Of a stretch of DNA of 64,000 nucleotides, positions 26,389 to 35,654 are shown one piece after another (position 1 is the first letter of the stretch; each line of letters opens with the position of its first letter). The stretch comes from PGYR01 sp041675005 (GTDB lineage: Bacteria; Bacteroidota; Ignavibacteria; Kapaibacteriales; UBA2268). The translations under genes were made by a program, and so were the position numbers. The notes beneath the pieces are model-generated. The model was not told where the DNA came from. It ran no database searches and worked only from the letters and a program-made list of their open reading frames with translations. The stretch covers positions 496,001 to 560,000 of the forward strand of contig JBAYUQ010000001.1 of assembly GCA_041675005.1 (NCBI GenBank), in the 5' to 3' direction.

Positions 26389-29300
26389 TTATTTAATAAT
26401 AACCATTTGCTTAGTTTGTTTTAGATCTTCAATTTCTAAAGTGTAATAATAAATACCTGGTATTAAGTCATTTGAATAGATTAGAATATTATAATCACCT
26501 ACTTCAAATGACTTTCTCCCATCTAAAAGTAACCTTACAAGTTTACCAGTAGCATCATATAATTTTAAAACAGGACTTGACTTTGTTTCTAGTTTCAATG
26601 GAATTATTGATTCATTCGACCATGGATTCGGGAAGTTCTGCTTTAACCCACTTGATTCCCTTCTCACAATATGCGATATTCTACAAGACTTGCCTGTATT
26701 AAATAGATTACTCTGGATAGAATTGTATAAATCTAAGAAATAGATGTATTCAGACCCAAAATTTTCAATAGTTATATCTAATAGTGTTGTAGTATCCAGT
26801 GGAATTGTAACCAGCATTTTCATTTCTGCTATCTGTGATGCTCTCAAAGTATCTACATTTGTATATTCTATTCTCAAATTACCATGACTTATTAAATTAG
26901 CAATAGCAGATGTATTCGGGATAATCGAATAAGCATCTAAATACTTCATTGAATAAGGGTCATAAGTAATATTCAAATCGAAGCTCATATCAATCATCCA
27001 ATGATCTATACCTTTATATTTAGCCATTACATCTTTGTCTATAAACAGTGGTATTAACACAGTATCTCCTATACTTCCATAAACTGTATCCTTTACAGAG
27101 AAGTTAGAGCTAACATCAGCCAGCAATTCATAAGGTGGCGCAAATCCATATCCAGTAATGAGATTACTATCTACCATATAACATGGATCAAATATCTCTG
27201 AATTCGACATAGAGCTATAGTCACCTATTTGTCTAGGACAAAACTCTAGTATAACTTCCGCAATAGCTTTTGGGAATAGAGTATCAGTTAGAGGTGGATT
27301 GATACTAACTATACTAACGTCAGGTGGAAGTTTTACAACCTGCGATAATAGGAAAGGCACATCGCCTGTATTTTGAACCATAAAAGTATCTACTTTACAA
27401 TCAAGAACATAAACTGTATCATAAGCAATATCATTTAATACTTTTACTTCTGATTTCAATATTATAACATCTATCTTAGGTCCATTTGGTATTAATCTAT
27501 AGGGGATTATTCCTTTAGAATCAAAACTAAAGCTATCTAATACAAATGTTGTGGTATCAGTTTGATTCATCTTAGGCGTGAATTTTGCAATAAATAATGG
27601 TGTCAATGAATCTATTGAGCAAAAATTATCCAAGCTGACGAATACTGAGGAACTATCAGTTTGATTCATACTAAGCTTAGCACCATAAGTAGCACAAATT
27701 GAAGTATCCGGATAAGTATTTCCTAAGTAAGAACTTTCATTACCTATATATTCGAAAAGTGTAGTATCATAAAATATCTGACAATCAATATCAATAATAT
27801 CAAAATTCATTAGTTGGAAAGCATAAACAGGAAGCAATAAAGTATCGCAACTTATAACCTCGTAACTCTGAATCAAATCATTAGGTGTAAACTCAAACGG
27901 CATAGGTGCAGGGAACGCTAATCCAGTTCCTGCAACAACAACAGTAGTATCTATTCCATTACATGGTTGGGCAAAATGTATTTTCATCTTACCTACATAA
28001 TCTCTTGAAACTCTAGGCTTGAAATCAACTTGAATTATTAGAGTATCTTGTGTAGCAGAATAAACTATATTCTTATCGGTTTGACTAGTAAATTCCTTTG
28101 CAAAAAACACATTGTCATTTGGTTCAAAAGAAATAGAATCTATCACAATTGTCTCTCTATCAGGATTATAATCTATTTCTGGAATCGTAATCCGTATAAA
28201 TTGTGGTACAGGGGAAGTAGTCGCAACTAAAGTTGGAGGAAATTGCGAAAATAATGGTTCTGGTTCATATATTAATGTTTGACGACCAGCTAAAAATCTA
28301 TCATAAGGTTTTTGTAATCTCCATATTTCTGTTTGACCATCAGAACTCATACCATGAGCATCAATATGCATCAACGCAGAATGATTCAAACTATCTCTAA
28401 TCGAAGGTGAACTAGGGCAATAGGTAACTCGCAGAGTATCTTTGGTCAACGGAGGAATACTAAATGGCATATCTTTTCCATTTACTGCTATATCAGATGT
28501 CCAAGTAAAATACTCGGGATAAGCTGGTCCAACTATTCCTACACCATCTATCCATATATTATCAATAACTGCTTCATTTACTCTAGAATTATTAGCTAGT
28601 GTAATCTCTGATGTTTCACAATCACAAGACTTTACGAAACCAAATGTAACAAGTGTTGATACGATTTCAATTGGAATTATTTTACCTTTCCCGGTAAAAG
28701 AAACCTCATTTTGTACTATACACGGTTTGCTACTATATGAAATCAACTTAGTAGAATAATTTACATCGGAAGTAGGTACGAACTCAACTGTAATTTGAAT
28801 CGTATCTCTTGGTTCTAAAGTTCTATTCACTATACTTGGGGGATACAAAATATTGAAATTAGCACCAATACTCAGACTATCCAAATGGACAGGAATAGAA
28901 GATATATTTTCTAAAATGATTTTTTGGGTTGGTGTTTCTCCCACTTCGACAGTTCCAAAAGTATTATTATCTTCCATAAATATTTTTGGTAGAGTGGAGC
29001 TAGCTTGTAAAAATGCAAACCAATCTTGATTATCTTGATCAGAGAATTCAAGAAATGCTTTATCAGCTCTATCATTTATCAAATCATTTGGGGTGTATCT
29101 AAATTTGAATTTCAAACTGTCACCAGCTGCTAGATTTGTACTATATGACTTCAAACTGTTAGTATCACCAACAGGTTCAATAATATCAAATCTGGTAGAA
29201 GGGTCGTTCAGATAAAAATCTCTTAGATTCAAGGTAACAGGTGATTCATTCACTATATAAACTTCATTTGTTGAATCTTGACATGCTATCACGTTCTCTA

Positions 29301-31479
29301 TCTTCATTACTTCTGGATTGAATCTAAACTTGTCAATAATCCCTCTTCCCTTAAGAGTCATACAACCAGAAGCATAGCAACCTGTTGTTGGTGTTTCTTG
29401 AAAACAAAGTTTATCATAATATAATGAATCTGTTATTGGTCTAAATCTGACTCTTACGTCTCTTTCTTCATTAGGTGGTATTGTAGCAAATCTACCTCCA
29501 GGAAAATAGAATGCTTCTCCCCTACTAATACTAAAACTAACTGTAAACTCATCAATCCCATTATTTCTAATTTTGATTTTTCTTTCTAGTTCTTGTCCTA
29601 CAAATACATTTCCATAATCTACTGTATCCATTGTAAAAGTTAAATCTGGATGAATTGATTTACCTTTTACTATAATTGGTTTTCTAAGTGTACAGCCACC
29701 AGCTTTGACTATAATAAAAACAGTATCAATAAAATTACCTGCAACAGTTGGTAAGAAACGAATTAATTTTATTTGATAGCTTTTTTTAGGTTCAAGCGTT
29801 TCTGGTTGAGATTTATTAAACCTTACAAATTGAAAATGTTTGGGTACTTCAACATCAATAATTTTTATATTCTGACTAGATAAATTTTCCCAATAGAATA
29901 AGGCCTCATCTGATGGGAAATCTTTACAAATTGTTCCAAAATCTATGGAGTCAAGTTGCTCTCCTTTTGTTCCAAATTTTGTTAAGCTTATAATATTTTC
30001 TACAGCTCCAGTAATTGGAATTATTCCTGCGCCAGCACATTGATCAGTTGATTGTATCCTCAAAGTATCATAGAATATATTTGCTATGCTACCCGATCTA
30101 AACCGTACAACCAAATTAATGCTATCACCAGGTGATAAAGTAACTGGGAATGTTGGAGAAACAATAGAATAATACTGAGGCAAATTAAAATTACCTCCAC
30201 TAATAGTTACCGGCTTCTGAGTACCAAAAGTAGCGGTATTATTTGTTACTTTTAAATTAATGTCTTTAAATGGCTCCTCAATACAAAAAGCTTTTAGTAT
30301 TCCAAAACCAAGAGTATCTGCATTGTATTTCAACTCTGTTTCTCTTGTTATAGACCATTGTCTTTTATTACCAGCTAAGAAATCATAGCCACAAACATCG
30401 TCTCTTATTAATCTAATCTGAGGTTTAATAGTTCCAATAAAGTCACTATCTACATAAAACTCGAAGACAATAGGCGTATTCGGCGGTAAAGTTAGATAAC
30501 TACCAGAGTAATCAAAATATTGTCTAAATTCAGGGGTTATCCATATATATGCTCTAGAACCACAAAGTGAAGTATCAGTAATAGTAATTGAATACTTTTT
30601 TCTAGTGGAGCATTTTATGGTATCAATTTGAACTGGATCAGTGACTATAAAAGGTCTGTATTCTGGTCTATCATTTTTAGTAAGGGTAGTAGTTAAACCA
30701 GAAAGTAGATTCGCATTATTATTCGTTGTTACATCACAAGGAGAATAATTTCCTGGGTCTTCATTACATCTAAAATATGCAATTAATCCCGGTTCATTCC
30801 CATTTCTTCTTTTGTCTTTTTCACAAATAATTTCTGACATTGGAAGAGCTCTATTCCAAATCTTAATTTCATCCATTATACCACGAAAAGTTCGGTAGCT
30901 ATTATTATTTGTTAGCTCATTAGCTCTACCGAACTGAGTATCATTACTGTTTATTTTTAATGTAGTTAACGGATAACTATTATTAGTTGCTTCAGCTATC
31001 AATTCACCATCTAAATATATCAAAGCTTTATTTTGTGAGCCATCAAAAACTGCTGCTAAATGATGCCATTCTCCATTAATAGTTATGGGGTTTGACTGTG
31101 CAATAGTGTTGTCAACATCTTTAAGTTCAATCGTAGGATGACTTATTTCAAATACTATCCTATTACTTGGGTCATAGTAAAGTTGCCATACATCCGATTT
31201 GTCAACAGTTGGTCCCCACTTACCCGCAAAGTAATTCCTTTTGCCTATTTCGAGATTCGGTTTTATCCACATTTCCACTGTCATTGCGCCTGATAGACTA
31301 TTAAGTGTGGCATTATTTTTCAAATTCATGAAGTGTGCGGATTGTCCTTTATTATTTATGAAATCAAGGCCATTACCAATACATCTTGTTAAAGGCCACT
31401 GATTACAAGCCTGTGCATTAAGCAAGTAAGGCAATACAAATAATACAATTACAGCGAATATGTGAGTCTTTTTTATCAT
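26389..31479 (-). CDS. Giant LamG and choice-of-anchor-D protein with T9SS sorting domain
   Basis: The 1696 residues begin with a signal peptide (about 1-22) and a LamG/concanavalin-like domain (about 40-235; MTVEMWIKP, GEWHHLAAVFDGS, FRGIMDEIKIWNR). Many ASH/choice-of-anchor-D domains follow (about 380-1200), with recurring DFGTI, YGNV, FGTVEVG and VTFGFV starts. Two cohesin-like stretches lie around 1200-1350 and 1460-1590, and the C-terminal sorting domain contains QNFPNPW and ends TKQMVIIK. It should be exported through the outer membrane by the T9SS. The start overlaps the end of the DUF1501 gene by four bases, so they are cotranslated. The binding target is unknown. Confidence 0.88.
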   Translation of the reverse strand: MIKKTHIFAVIVLFVLPYLLNAQACNQWPLTRCIGNGLDFINNKGQSAHFMNLKNNATLNSLSGAMTVEMWIKPNLEIGKRNYFAGKWGPTVDKSDVWQLYYDPSNRIVFEISHPTIELKDVDNTIAQSNPITINGEWHHLAAVFDGSQNKALIYLDGELIAEATNNSYPLTTLKINSNDTQFGRANELTNNNSYRTFRGIMDEIKIWNRALPMSEIICEKDKRRNGNEPGLIAYFRCNEDPGNYSPCDVTTNNNANLLSGLTTTLTKNDRPEYRPFIVTDPVQIDTIKCSTRKKYSITITDTSLCGSRAYIWITPEFRQYFDYSGSYLTLPPNTPIVFEFYVDSDFIGTIKPQIRLIRDDVCGYDFLAGNKRQWSITRETELKYNADTLGFGILKAFCIEEPFKDINLKVTNNTATFGTQKPVTISGGNFNLPQYYSIVSPTFPVTLSPGDSINLVVRFRSGSIANIFYDTLRIQSTDQCAGAGIIPITGAVENIISLTKFGTKGEQLDSIDFGTICKDFPSDEALFYWENLSSQNIKIIDVEVPKHFQFVRFNKSQPETLEPKKSYQIKLIRFLPTVAGNFIDTVFIIVKAGGCTLRKPIIVKGKSIHPDLTFTMDTVDYGNVFVGQELERKIKIRNNGIDEFTVSFSISRGEAFYFPGGRFATIPPNEERDVRVRFRPITDSLYYDKLCFQETPTTGCYASGCMTLKGRGIIDKFRFNPEVMKIENVIACQDSTNEVYIVNESPVTLNLRDFYLNDPSTRFDIIEPVGDTNSLKSYSTNLAAGDSLKFKFRYTPNDLINDRADKAFLEFSDQDNQDWFAFLQASSTLPKIFMEDNNTFGTVEVGETPTQKIILENISSIPVHLDSLSIGANFNILYPPSIVNRTLEPRDTIQITVEFVPTSDVNYSTKLISYSSKPCIVQNEVSFTGKGKIIPIEIVSTLVTFGFVKSCDCETSEITLANNSRVNEAVIDNIWIDGVGIVGPAYPEYFTWTSDIAVNGKDMPFSIPPLTKDTLRVTYCPSSPSIRDSLNHSALMHIDAHGMSSDGQTEIWRLQKPYDRFLAGRQTLIYEPEPLFSQFPPTLVATTSPVPQFIRITIPEIDYNPDRETIVIDSISFEPNDNVFFAKEFTSQTDKNIVYSATQDTLIIQVDFKPRVSRDYVGKMKIHFAQPCNGIDTTVVVAGTGLAFPAPMPFEFTPNDLIQSYEVISCDTLLLPVYAFQLMNFDIIDIDCQIFYDTTLFEYIGNESSYLGNTYPDTSICATYGAKLSMNQTDSSSVFVSLDNFCSIDSLTPLFIAKFTPKMNQTDTTTFVLDSFSFDSKGIIPYRLIPNGPKIDVIILKSEVKVLNDIAYDTVYVLDCKVDTFMVQNTGDVPFLLSQVVKLPPDVSIVSINPPLTDTLFPKAIAEVILEFCPRQIGDYSSMSNSEIFDPCYMVDSNLITGYGFAPPYELLADVSSNFSVKDTVYGSIGDTVLIPLFIDKDVMAKYKGIDHWMIDMSFDLNITYDPYSMKYLDAYSIIPNTSAIANLISHGNLRIEYTNVDTLRASQIAEMKMLVTIPLDTTTLLDITIENFGSEYIYFLDLYNSIQSNLFNTGKSCRISHIVRRESSGLKQNFPNPWSNESIIPLKLETKSSPVLKLYDATGKLVRLLLDGRKSFEVGDYNILIYSNDLIPGIYYYTLEIEDLKQTKQMVIIK

Positions 31480-33068
31480 TTTAATATATTTAGTGGTGCA
31501 CTATATCTTTTATTTTCAATAGTTAAAGTAACCATATAATGTCCAGTTCTTAGACCGCTAAATTCAAATTTATTAGGTCCATTGTAAAGCATTCCATTAT
31601 AAATATGTTTTACTAGTCTACCATCTGTAGCATAAACTTTTATATCACCTTGAACAGATTGTTTCAAATCAAATCTAATGTTGCATACACTTGACTGATA
31701 TACAGGATTAGGATAAAGTTCTATACCTGGTCGTCCATTAGAATATACATAATCTTGAATTCCTGTTTTTACTCTTGGTTTTAAAATACCCATAGGTAAA
31801 ATTGGTTCACCAAATATATCTTCTGTATCTGATTCAGAAGCACCAAACCAAGTTTCTAAGAAATCGGTGTAAAGTCTTCTGAAATCATATTGAAATCTAG
31901 GATTACCATTATTATCTAAATCAGATAGTACGGGTGGATTCCCTGCTCGTCCAAAGTTAATATTATCATCATGAGCAAACATAAACATTACATTACTAGC
32001 ACCATGATCTGAGCCCCTACTTCCATTATCATAAGCTCTTCTACCAAACTCAGATGTTGTTAGTCCTGCAACTCTGTTTGAAAATCCTTGAATAGTAGCA
32101 TCTTTCATGAATAATGAGATAGCAGTAGCGAGTTGATTTAATAAGATAGGATGTTGACCAGATAGAGGTTCATTCATTTGTTGAACATGTGAATCAAAAC
32201 TGCTCAATCTCAAATGATAGACTTTAGTTTTTAAACCACCAGAAATTAATTTAGAAATTAAACCCATTTTAGAAGCCAATCCAGTAGTTGGATATTTAAC
32301 AGCATTAATTCCTTTATCATAAGCTAATTTCACTTCTTGCGAATAAATCTCAGATTGCTCAGCAATCGTATGAATAAAATTAAATTCATTCTCAAAATTA
32401 GTATCGCCTTGGAATTTATTCTCAAATGGAGTCATTCCTTTTCCAAGATTATAGAAACTATTTGGGTCAGTGAGAGCTATACCCATGTGGCCTTTCTCAC
32501 TTCTAAACTCAAGTGGTACTTCCCCACCAATTGCTATACCTAGAGGATGTTCTGGTATTTCAAATGGATAGTTATCTAGTTTAGATGCAAAATATCTTCC
32601 TAGCCAACCATTTAATAGTTTAATACTAGGATCTGTATTAACTATCCCACTAGACCAAATATCAGATGATCTAAAATGTGACATAGTATAGTTTTCATAA
32701 CCGACATTTTCTATTATAGCAAGATTTCTAGTACTTAATAAACCAAGAAAGCCATCATTTTCTACATTGGTGACTAGTGCTGGGTGCAGATATAGATCTG
32801 AACTTTGGAATCTAATAGCATCTTCTTCCTTTAATGCTATATTAGGCCTTAGATTATAGTATTCATCTTGTTGCAAAGGGATTACAGTATTCAAGCCATC
32901 ATTACCTCCAAATAGATCTATAATAATCATAATGCTATCATCTTCCAAAAAATCATCAGCAGACTGAACTTTTGAATTTCTTACAGGACTTGCCTTTGAT
33001 ATATAAGGATGTAAACTAAGAGCAGAACCAGTTGCTAACGTTGTAGCTATAAAATCTCTTCTTTTCAT
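31476..33068 (-). CDS. DUF1501 family protein with Tat-like signal and T9SS sorting domain
   Basis: The 530 residues start MKRRDFIATTLATGSALSL, a twin-arginine-like signal as in most DUF1501 proteins. The body (about 40-435) contains the alkaline-phosphatase-like sulfatase fold motifs of the family (LFGGNDGLNTVIPL near the start, SSFDSHVQQ, SEFGRRAYDNGSRGSDHG). A T9SS sorting domain follows (about 450-530, IELYPNPV, ending PLNILK). No enzymatic activity is established for DUF1501. It lies nine bases downstream of a DUF1800 gene, the usual partner, and overlaps the giant LamG gene by four bases. Confidence 0.9.
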   Translation of the reverse strand: MKRRDFIATTLATGSALSLHPYISKASPVRNSKVQSADDFLEDDSIMIIIDLFGGNDGLNTVIPLQQDEYYNLRPNIALKEEDAIRFQSSDLYLHPALVTNVENDGFLGLLSTRNLAIIENVGYENYTMSHFRSSDIWSSGIVNTDPSIKLLNGWLGRYFASKLDNYPFEIPEHPLGIAIGGEVPLEFRSEKGHMGIALTDPNSFYNLGKGMTPFENKFQGDTNFENEFNFIHTIAEQSEIYSQEVKLAYDKGINAVKYPTTGLASKMGLISKLISGGLKTKVYHLRLSSFDSHVQQMNEPLSGQHPILLNQLATAISLFMKDATIQGFSNRVAGLTTSEFGRRAYDNGSRGSDHGASNVMFMFAHDDNINFGRAGNPPVLSDLDNNGNPRFQYDFRRLYTDFLETWFGASESDTEDIFGEPILPMGILKPRVKTGIQDYVYSNGRPGIELYPNPVYQSSVCNIRFDLKQSVQGDIKVYATDGRLVKHIYNGMLYNGPNKFEFSGLRTGHYMVTLTIENKRYSAPLNILK

Positions 33069-33077
33069 TTCATCACC

Positions 33078-34700
33078 TTATGATAAATGTATATCAGGAA
33101 CTCTTATAAGTTCTTGAAAAAACGTGTTTAAAAATATACCTATATCTTCACTACCACTATTATAAGCTTGAGTCCAATTATTGGTATTTACTTTTGATAT
33201 GCTTTCTATTCTATTTTTTAGGACAATTATTCTTTCTGGCGTAACCGTTTTAGGTAATGTAAATTCTATTAATTCTTTGAATACTATATCAAAATTTGAA
33301 GGACTAGGGAATTCTGATAAAAAATCCATCCAAGCTATATTTGTTTTATTACCTATTAGATTTTTCAAATGATTTACTCTACGAGGATAGGTTTTAGTAG
33401 ATATCCAACTTCTATATCCTGTCCATCCACTTACGTTAGGAGGATCATATAAATGCTGTTCCAAATCATCTAAAGCAGCTGATGAGTTGGCATAATTGAC
33501 TTTTAGAAGCTTTTCTAAATTTGTAATTAATTCTACTGGTTGTTTTATTTGAACACCTTCAAGCGCTTTTTCATAGAAGTGTTTACTTTTAAAAAGCTTT
33601 CTAAATACAGGTAGTAATTCAAAATCGTTTGCTATAAATTCAGTTGCTAATTCATTGATGAATAACTGATCGTATTGACTTGGATTGCTATAAACGAAAT
33701 GACTATATATTTTTGTGCAAATAAATCTTGCGATAGCTTCGGGTCTTCTTCTAAATAATATATCGATTAGACCTTTTACCTCTCCTTCTCGTACTTTCTC
33801 CATTGTATTGTCTTCTTCAGCACGAGCAGGAATAGTTTCACCCATTATCTGTTTAGATCCAAGGTCATGATCTTTAGCAGAAAAATATGTGTCGAAAAAT
33901 TCAAATGGTTTAGGGTCTTGTCTGTGTGCAGATACTCTCCACCCAGTTAATACTTTAGCTGCTTCTCTGATATCACCTTCACTATAGTTTCCAATTCCCA
34001 TAGTAAAAAGTTCCATCATTTCTCGAGCATAGTTCTCATTAGGATTCTTGCCAGAACTAAGGTTAAGACTTTGATAAAGAAGGTATGCACCATCTAAAGT
34101 CATTTCTTCAACAAATTTTTTAAAGTTTCCTAATCTGTGTTTTCTAATTGATTGATTACTTCTGTAAATAATTGGCGGAGGAATGTAACCTTCCGTATCA
34201 TAAGTGAACTCTATGCACCAGTGAGTATGCCAAAAGAAAGTTATTCTTTCAGTTAGTACTTTATTATTTGCAGTAATAATATCAGATGACATTAGATTAA
34301 GCCACCAATTCACAAATTGTGCATATCTTGCTTGGTGAGTAGCTTCGATTGTTCCCCTGATAGTAATATAGACTTTGGCAGGGTCTTCCTCAACAGTATT
34401 TATCCAATTAAGTGTTTTAGAACCATCAGGAAGTCTATTTGAGTTTTCAGGCAAATAGTCTAAACCATCACCTAATAGCTCATCTACAACTTCTGAAATA
34501 GGTCTATCCTTAATCAGATTAACTTCATTCGGAGTAGGGCCAAAGGTAATACGCCTCAATAAATGCTTAGCTTTATCCTCAGTTAAGTTCCCTTCTTCTT
34601 CATCTAGTGTTAAAGTAACTTGTGATAATTGATTATTTCTTTCCATTTCTTGGTTGATAATCAACGTTTCATCTAACTCATTTAAAATAATCTTTTTCAT
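33078..34700 (-). CDS. DUF1800 family protein
   Basis: The 540 residues carry the family signature near the N-terminus (HLLRRITFGPTPNEV), then ERITFFWHTHWCI, the NENYAREMMELFTMG segment, LTGWRV and the PPNVSGWTGYRSW segment. No convincing signal peptide is visible, unlike many relatives. DUF1800 proteins are found next to DUF1501 proteins across Planctomycetes, Proteobacteria and Bacteroidota, but their function is not known. It leads a three-gene operon with the DUF1501 and giant LamG genes. Confidence 0.9.
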   Translation of the reverse strand: MKKIILNELDETLIINQEMERNNQLSQVTLTLDEEEGNLTEDKAKHLLRRITFGPTPNEVNLIKDRPISEVVDELLGDGLDYLPENSNRLPDGSKTLNWINTVEEDPAKVYITIRGTIEATHQARYAQFVNWWLNLMSSDIITANNKVLTERITFFWHTHWCIEFTYDTEGYIPPPIIYRSNQSIRKHRLGNFKKFVEEMTLDGAYLLYQSLNLSSGKNPNENYAREMMELFTMGIGNYSEGDIREAAKVLTGWRVSAHRQDPKPFEFFDTYFSAKDHDLGSKQIMGETIPARAEEDNTMEKVREGEVKGLIDILFRRRPEAIARFICTKIYSHFVYSNPSQYDQLFINELATEFIANDFELLPVFRKLFKSKHFYEKALEGVQIKQPVELITNLEKLLKVNYANSSAALDDLEQHLYDPPNVSGWTGYRSWISTKTYPRRVNHLKNLIGNKTNIAWMDFLSEFPSPSNFDIVFKELIEFTLPKTVTPERIIVLKNRIESISKVNTNNWTQAYNSGSEDIGIFLNTFFQELIRVPDIHLS

Positions 34701-34722
34701 AACTGTCTCTTAAGTATCAGTT

Positions 34723-35643
34723 CTATAAAATTGCTGTTAATACTAACCCAATTGTAAGTAGTAATCCGAACTGCATGTGTAATTGTGCTGTTCTAATGTC
34801 CATCATTGCAACTGCCTCTGGGTTATTAACCTCAGCAATTGATATGTCTTTAATATTTTTTAATGCAACGGGTAATGAAATTATTATAAGTAAAGTCCAG
34901 AAATGAAGTAGTCCTGTTAACACCATAATAATAACACTTAAGTATGCACCAAAAACTAAAAAATAATATTCCTTTTTGGCTGCATTAATTCCTAATATTG
35001 TTGCAAATGTTTTTACTTTTGCTTCTGTATCGTGTTTTATATCTCTTATATTATTAGCATTCAAGATAGCCGTAACTAAAAAACCGATTGGTAATGATAC
35101 AATTGCTACATTCCAATCGAAAACTCCTGTTAATGAAAAGAAAGTACCAACAACCATAAATGGTCCCATCAGAAAGAATACTAGTATATCACCCATTGCT
35201 ATGTATTTATATCCAATTGGTTTTCCAGTATAAAATATACCTCCCGCTATTCCTATTAGTCCTAAATATAAAATTGGCAAACCATGCACATAAACCAAAA
35301 TCATACCCAAAAGAAATCCTAAAGCAAATGAAATATAACCTGCTCTTAATACAGTTTTAGGCGAAAGTAATTCTTCTACCAAAACCTTACTGGAACCAAA
35401 TGTATCTATTTTATCGACGCCTTTCTTGAGGTCAAAATACTCACTTACTAAATTTGTTCCCGAATGAAGTAAAATACTTGCTATCAGTATTACAGGGAAA
35501 AGATACCAAAGTATTTCTCCTTCGAAATAAGCTAATGCAAACATTGCACCTACTAATACAGGAACTACAGAGGCAGAAAAGGAAAAAGGTCTTACAGCTT
35601 GCATCATTAATGAAGCTTTCGATCTAATTTGAACTGTTGTCAT
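34723..35643 (-). CDS. menA: UbiA-type prenyltransferase, likely 1,4-dihydroxy-2-naphthoate polyprenyltransferase
   Basis: This integral membrane enzyme has 306 residues and about eight or nine hydrophobic segments. The first aspartate-rich motif is NLVSEYFDLKKGVD and the second NIRDIKHDTEAKVKTFA, as in the MenA branch, which prenylates 1,4-dihydroxy-2-naphthoate in menaquinone synthesis. RPFSFSASVVPVLVG at the N-terminus also fits MenA. No other men gene is nearby, so the substrate assignment rests on the sequence alone. It is 11 bases downstream of the OmpA-like gene and 22 bases upstream of the DUF1800 gene. Confidence 0.82.
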   Translation of the reverse strand: MTTVQIRSKASLMMQAVRPFSFSASVVPVLVGAMFALAYFEGEILWYLFPVILIASILLHSGTNLVSEYFDLKKGVDKIDTFGSSKVLVEELLSPKTVLRAGYISFALGFLLGMILVYVHGLPILYLGLIGIAGGIFYTGKPIGYKYIAMGDILVFFLMGPFMVVGTFFSLTGVFDWNVAIVSLPIGFLVTAILNANNIRDIKHDTEAKVKTFATILGINAAKKEYYFLVFGAYLSVIIMVLTGLLHFWTLLIIISLPVALKNIKDISIAEVNNPEAVAMMDIRTAQLHMQFGLLLTIGLVLTAIL

Positions 35644-35654
35644 ATTAACTCTCC

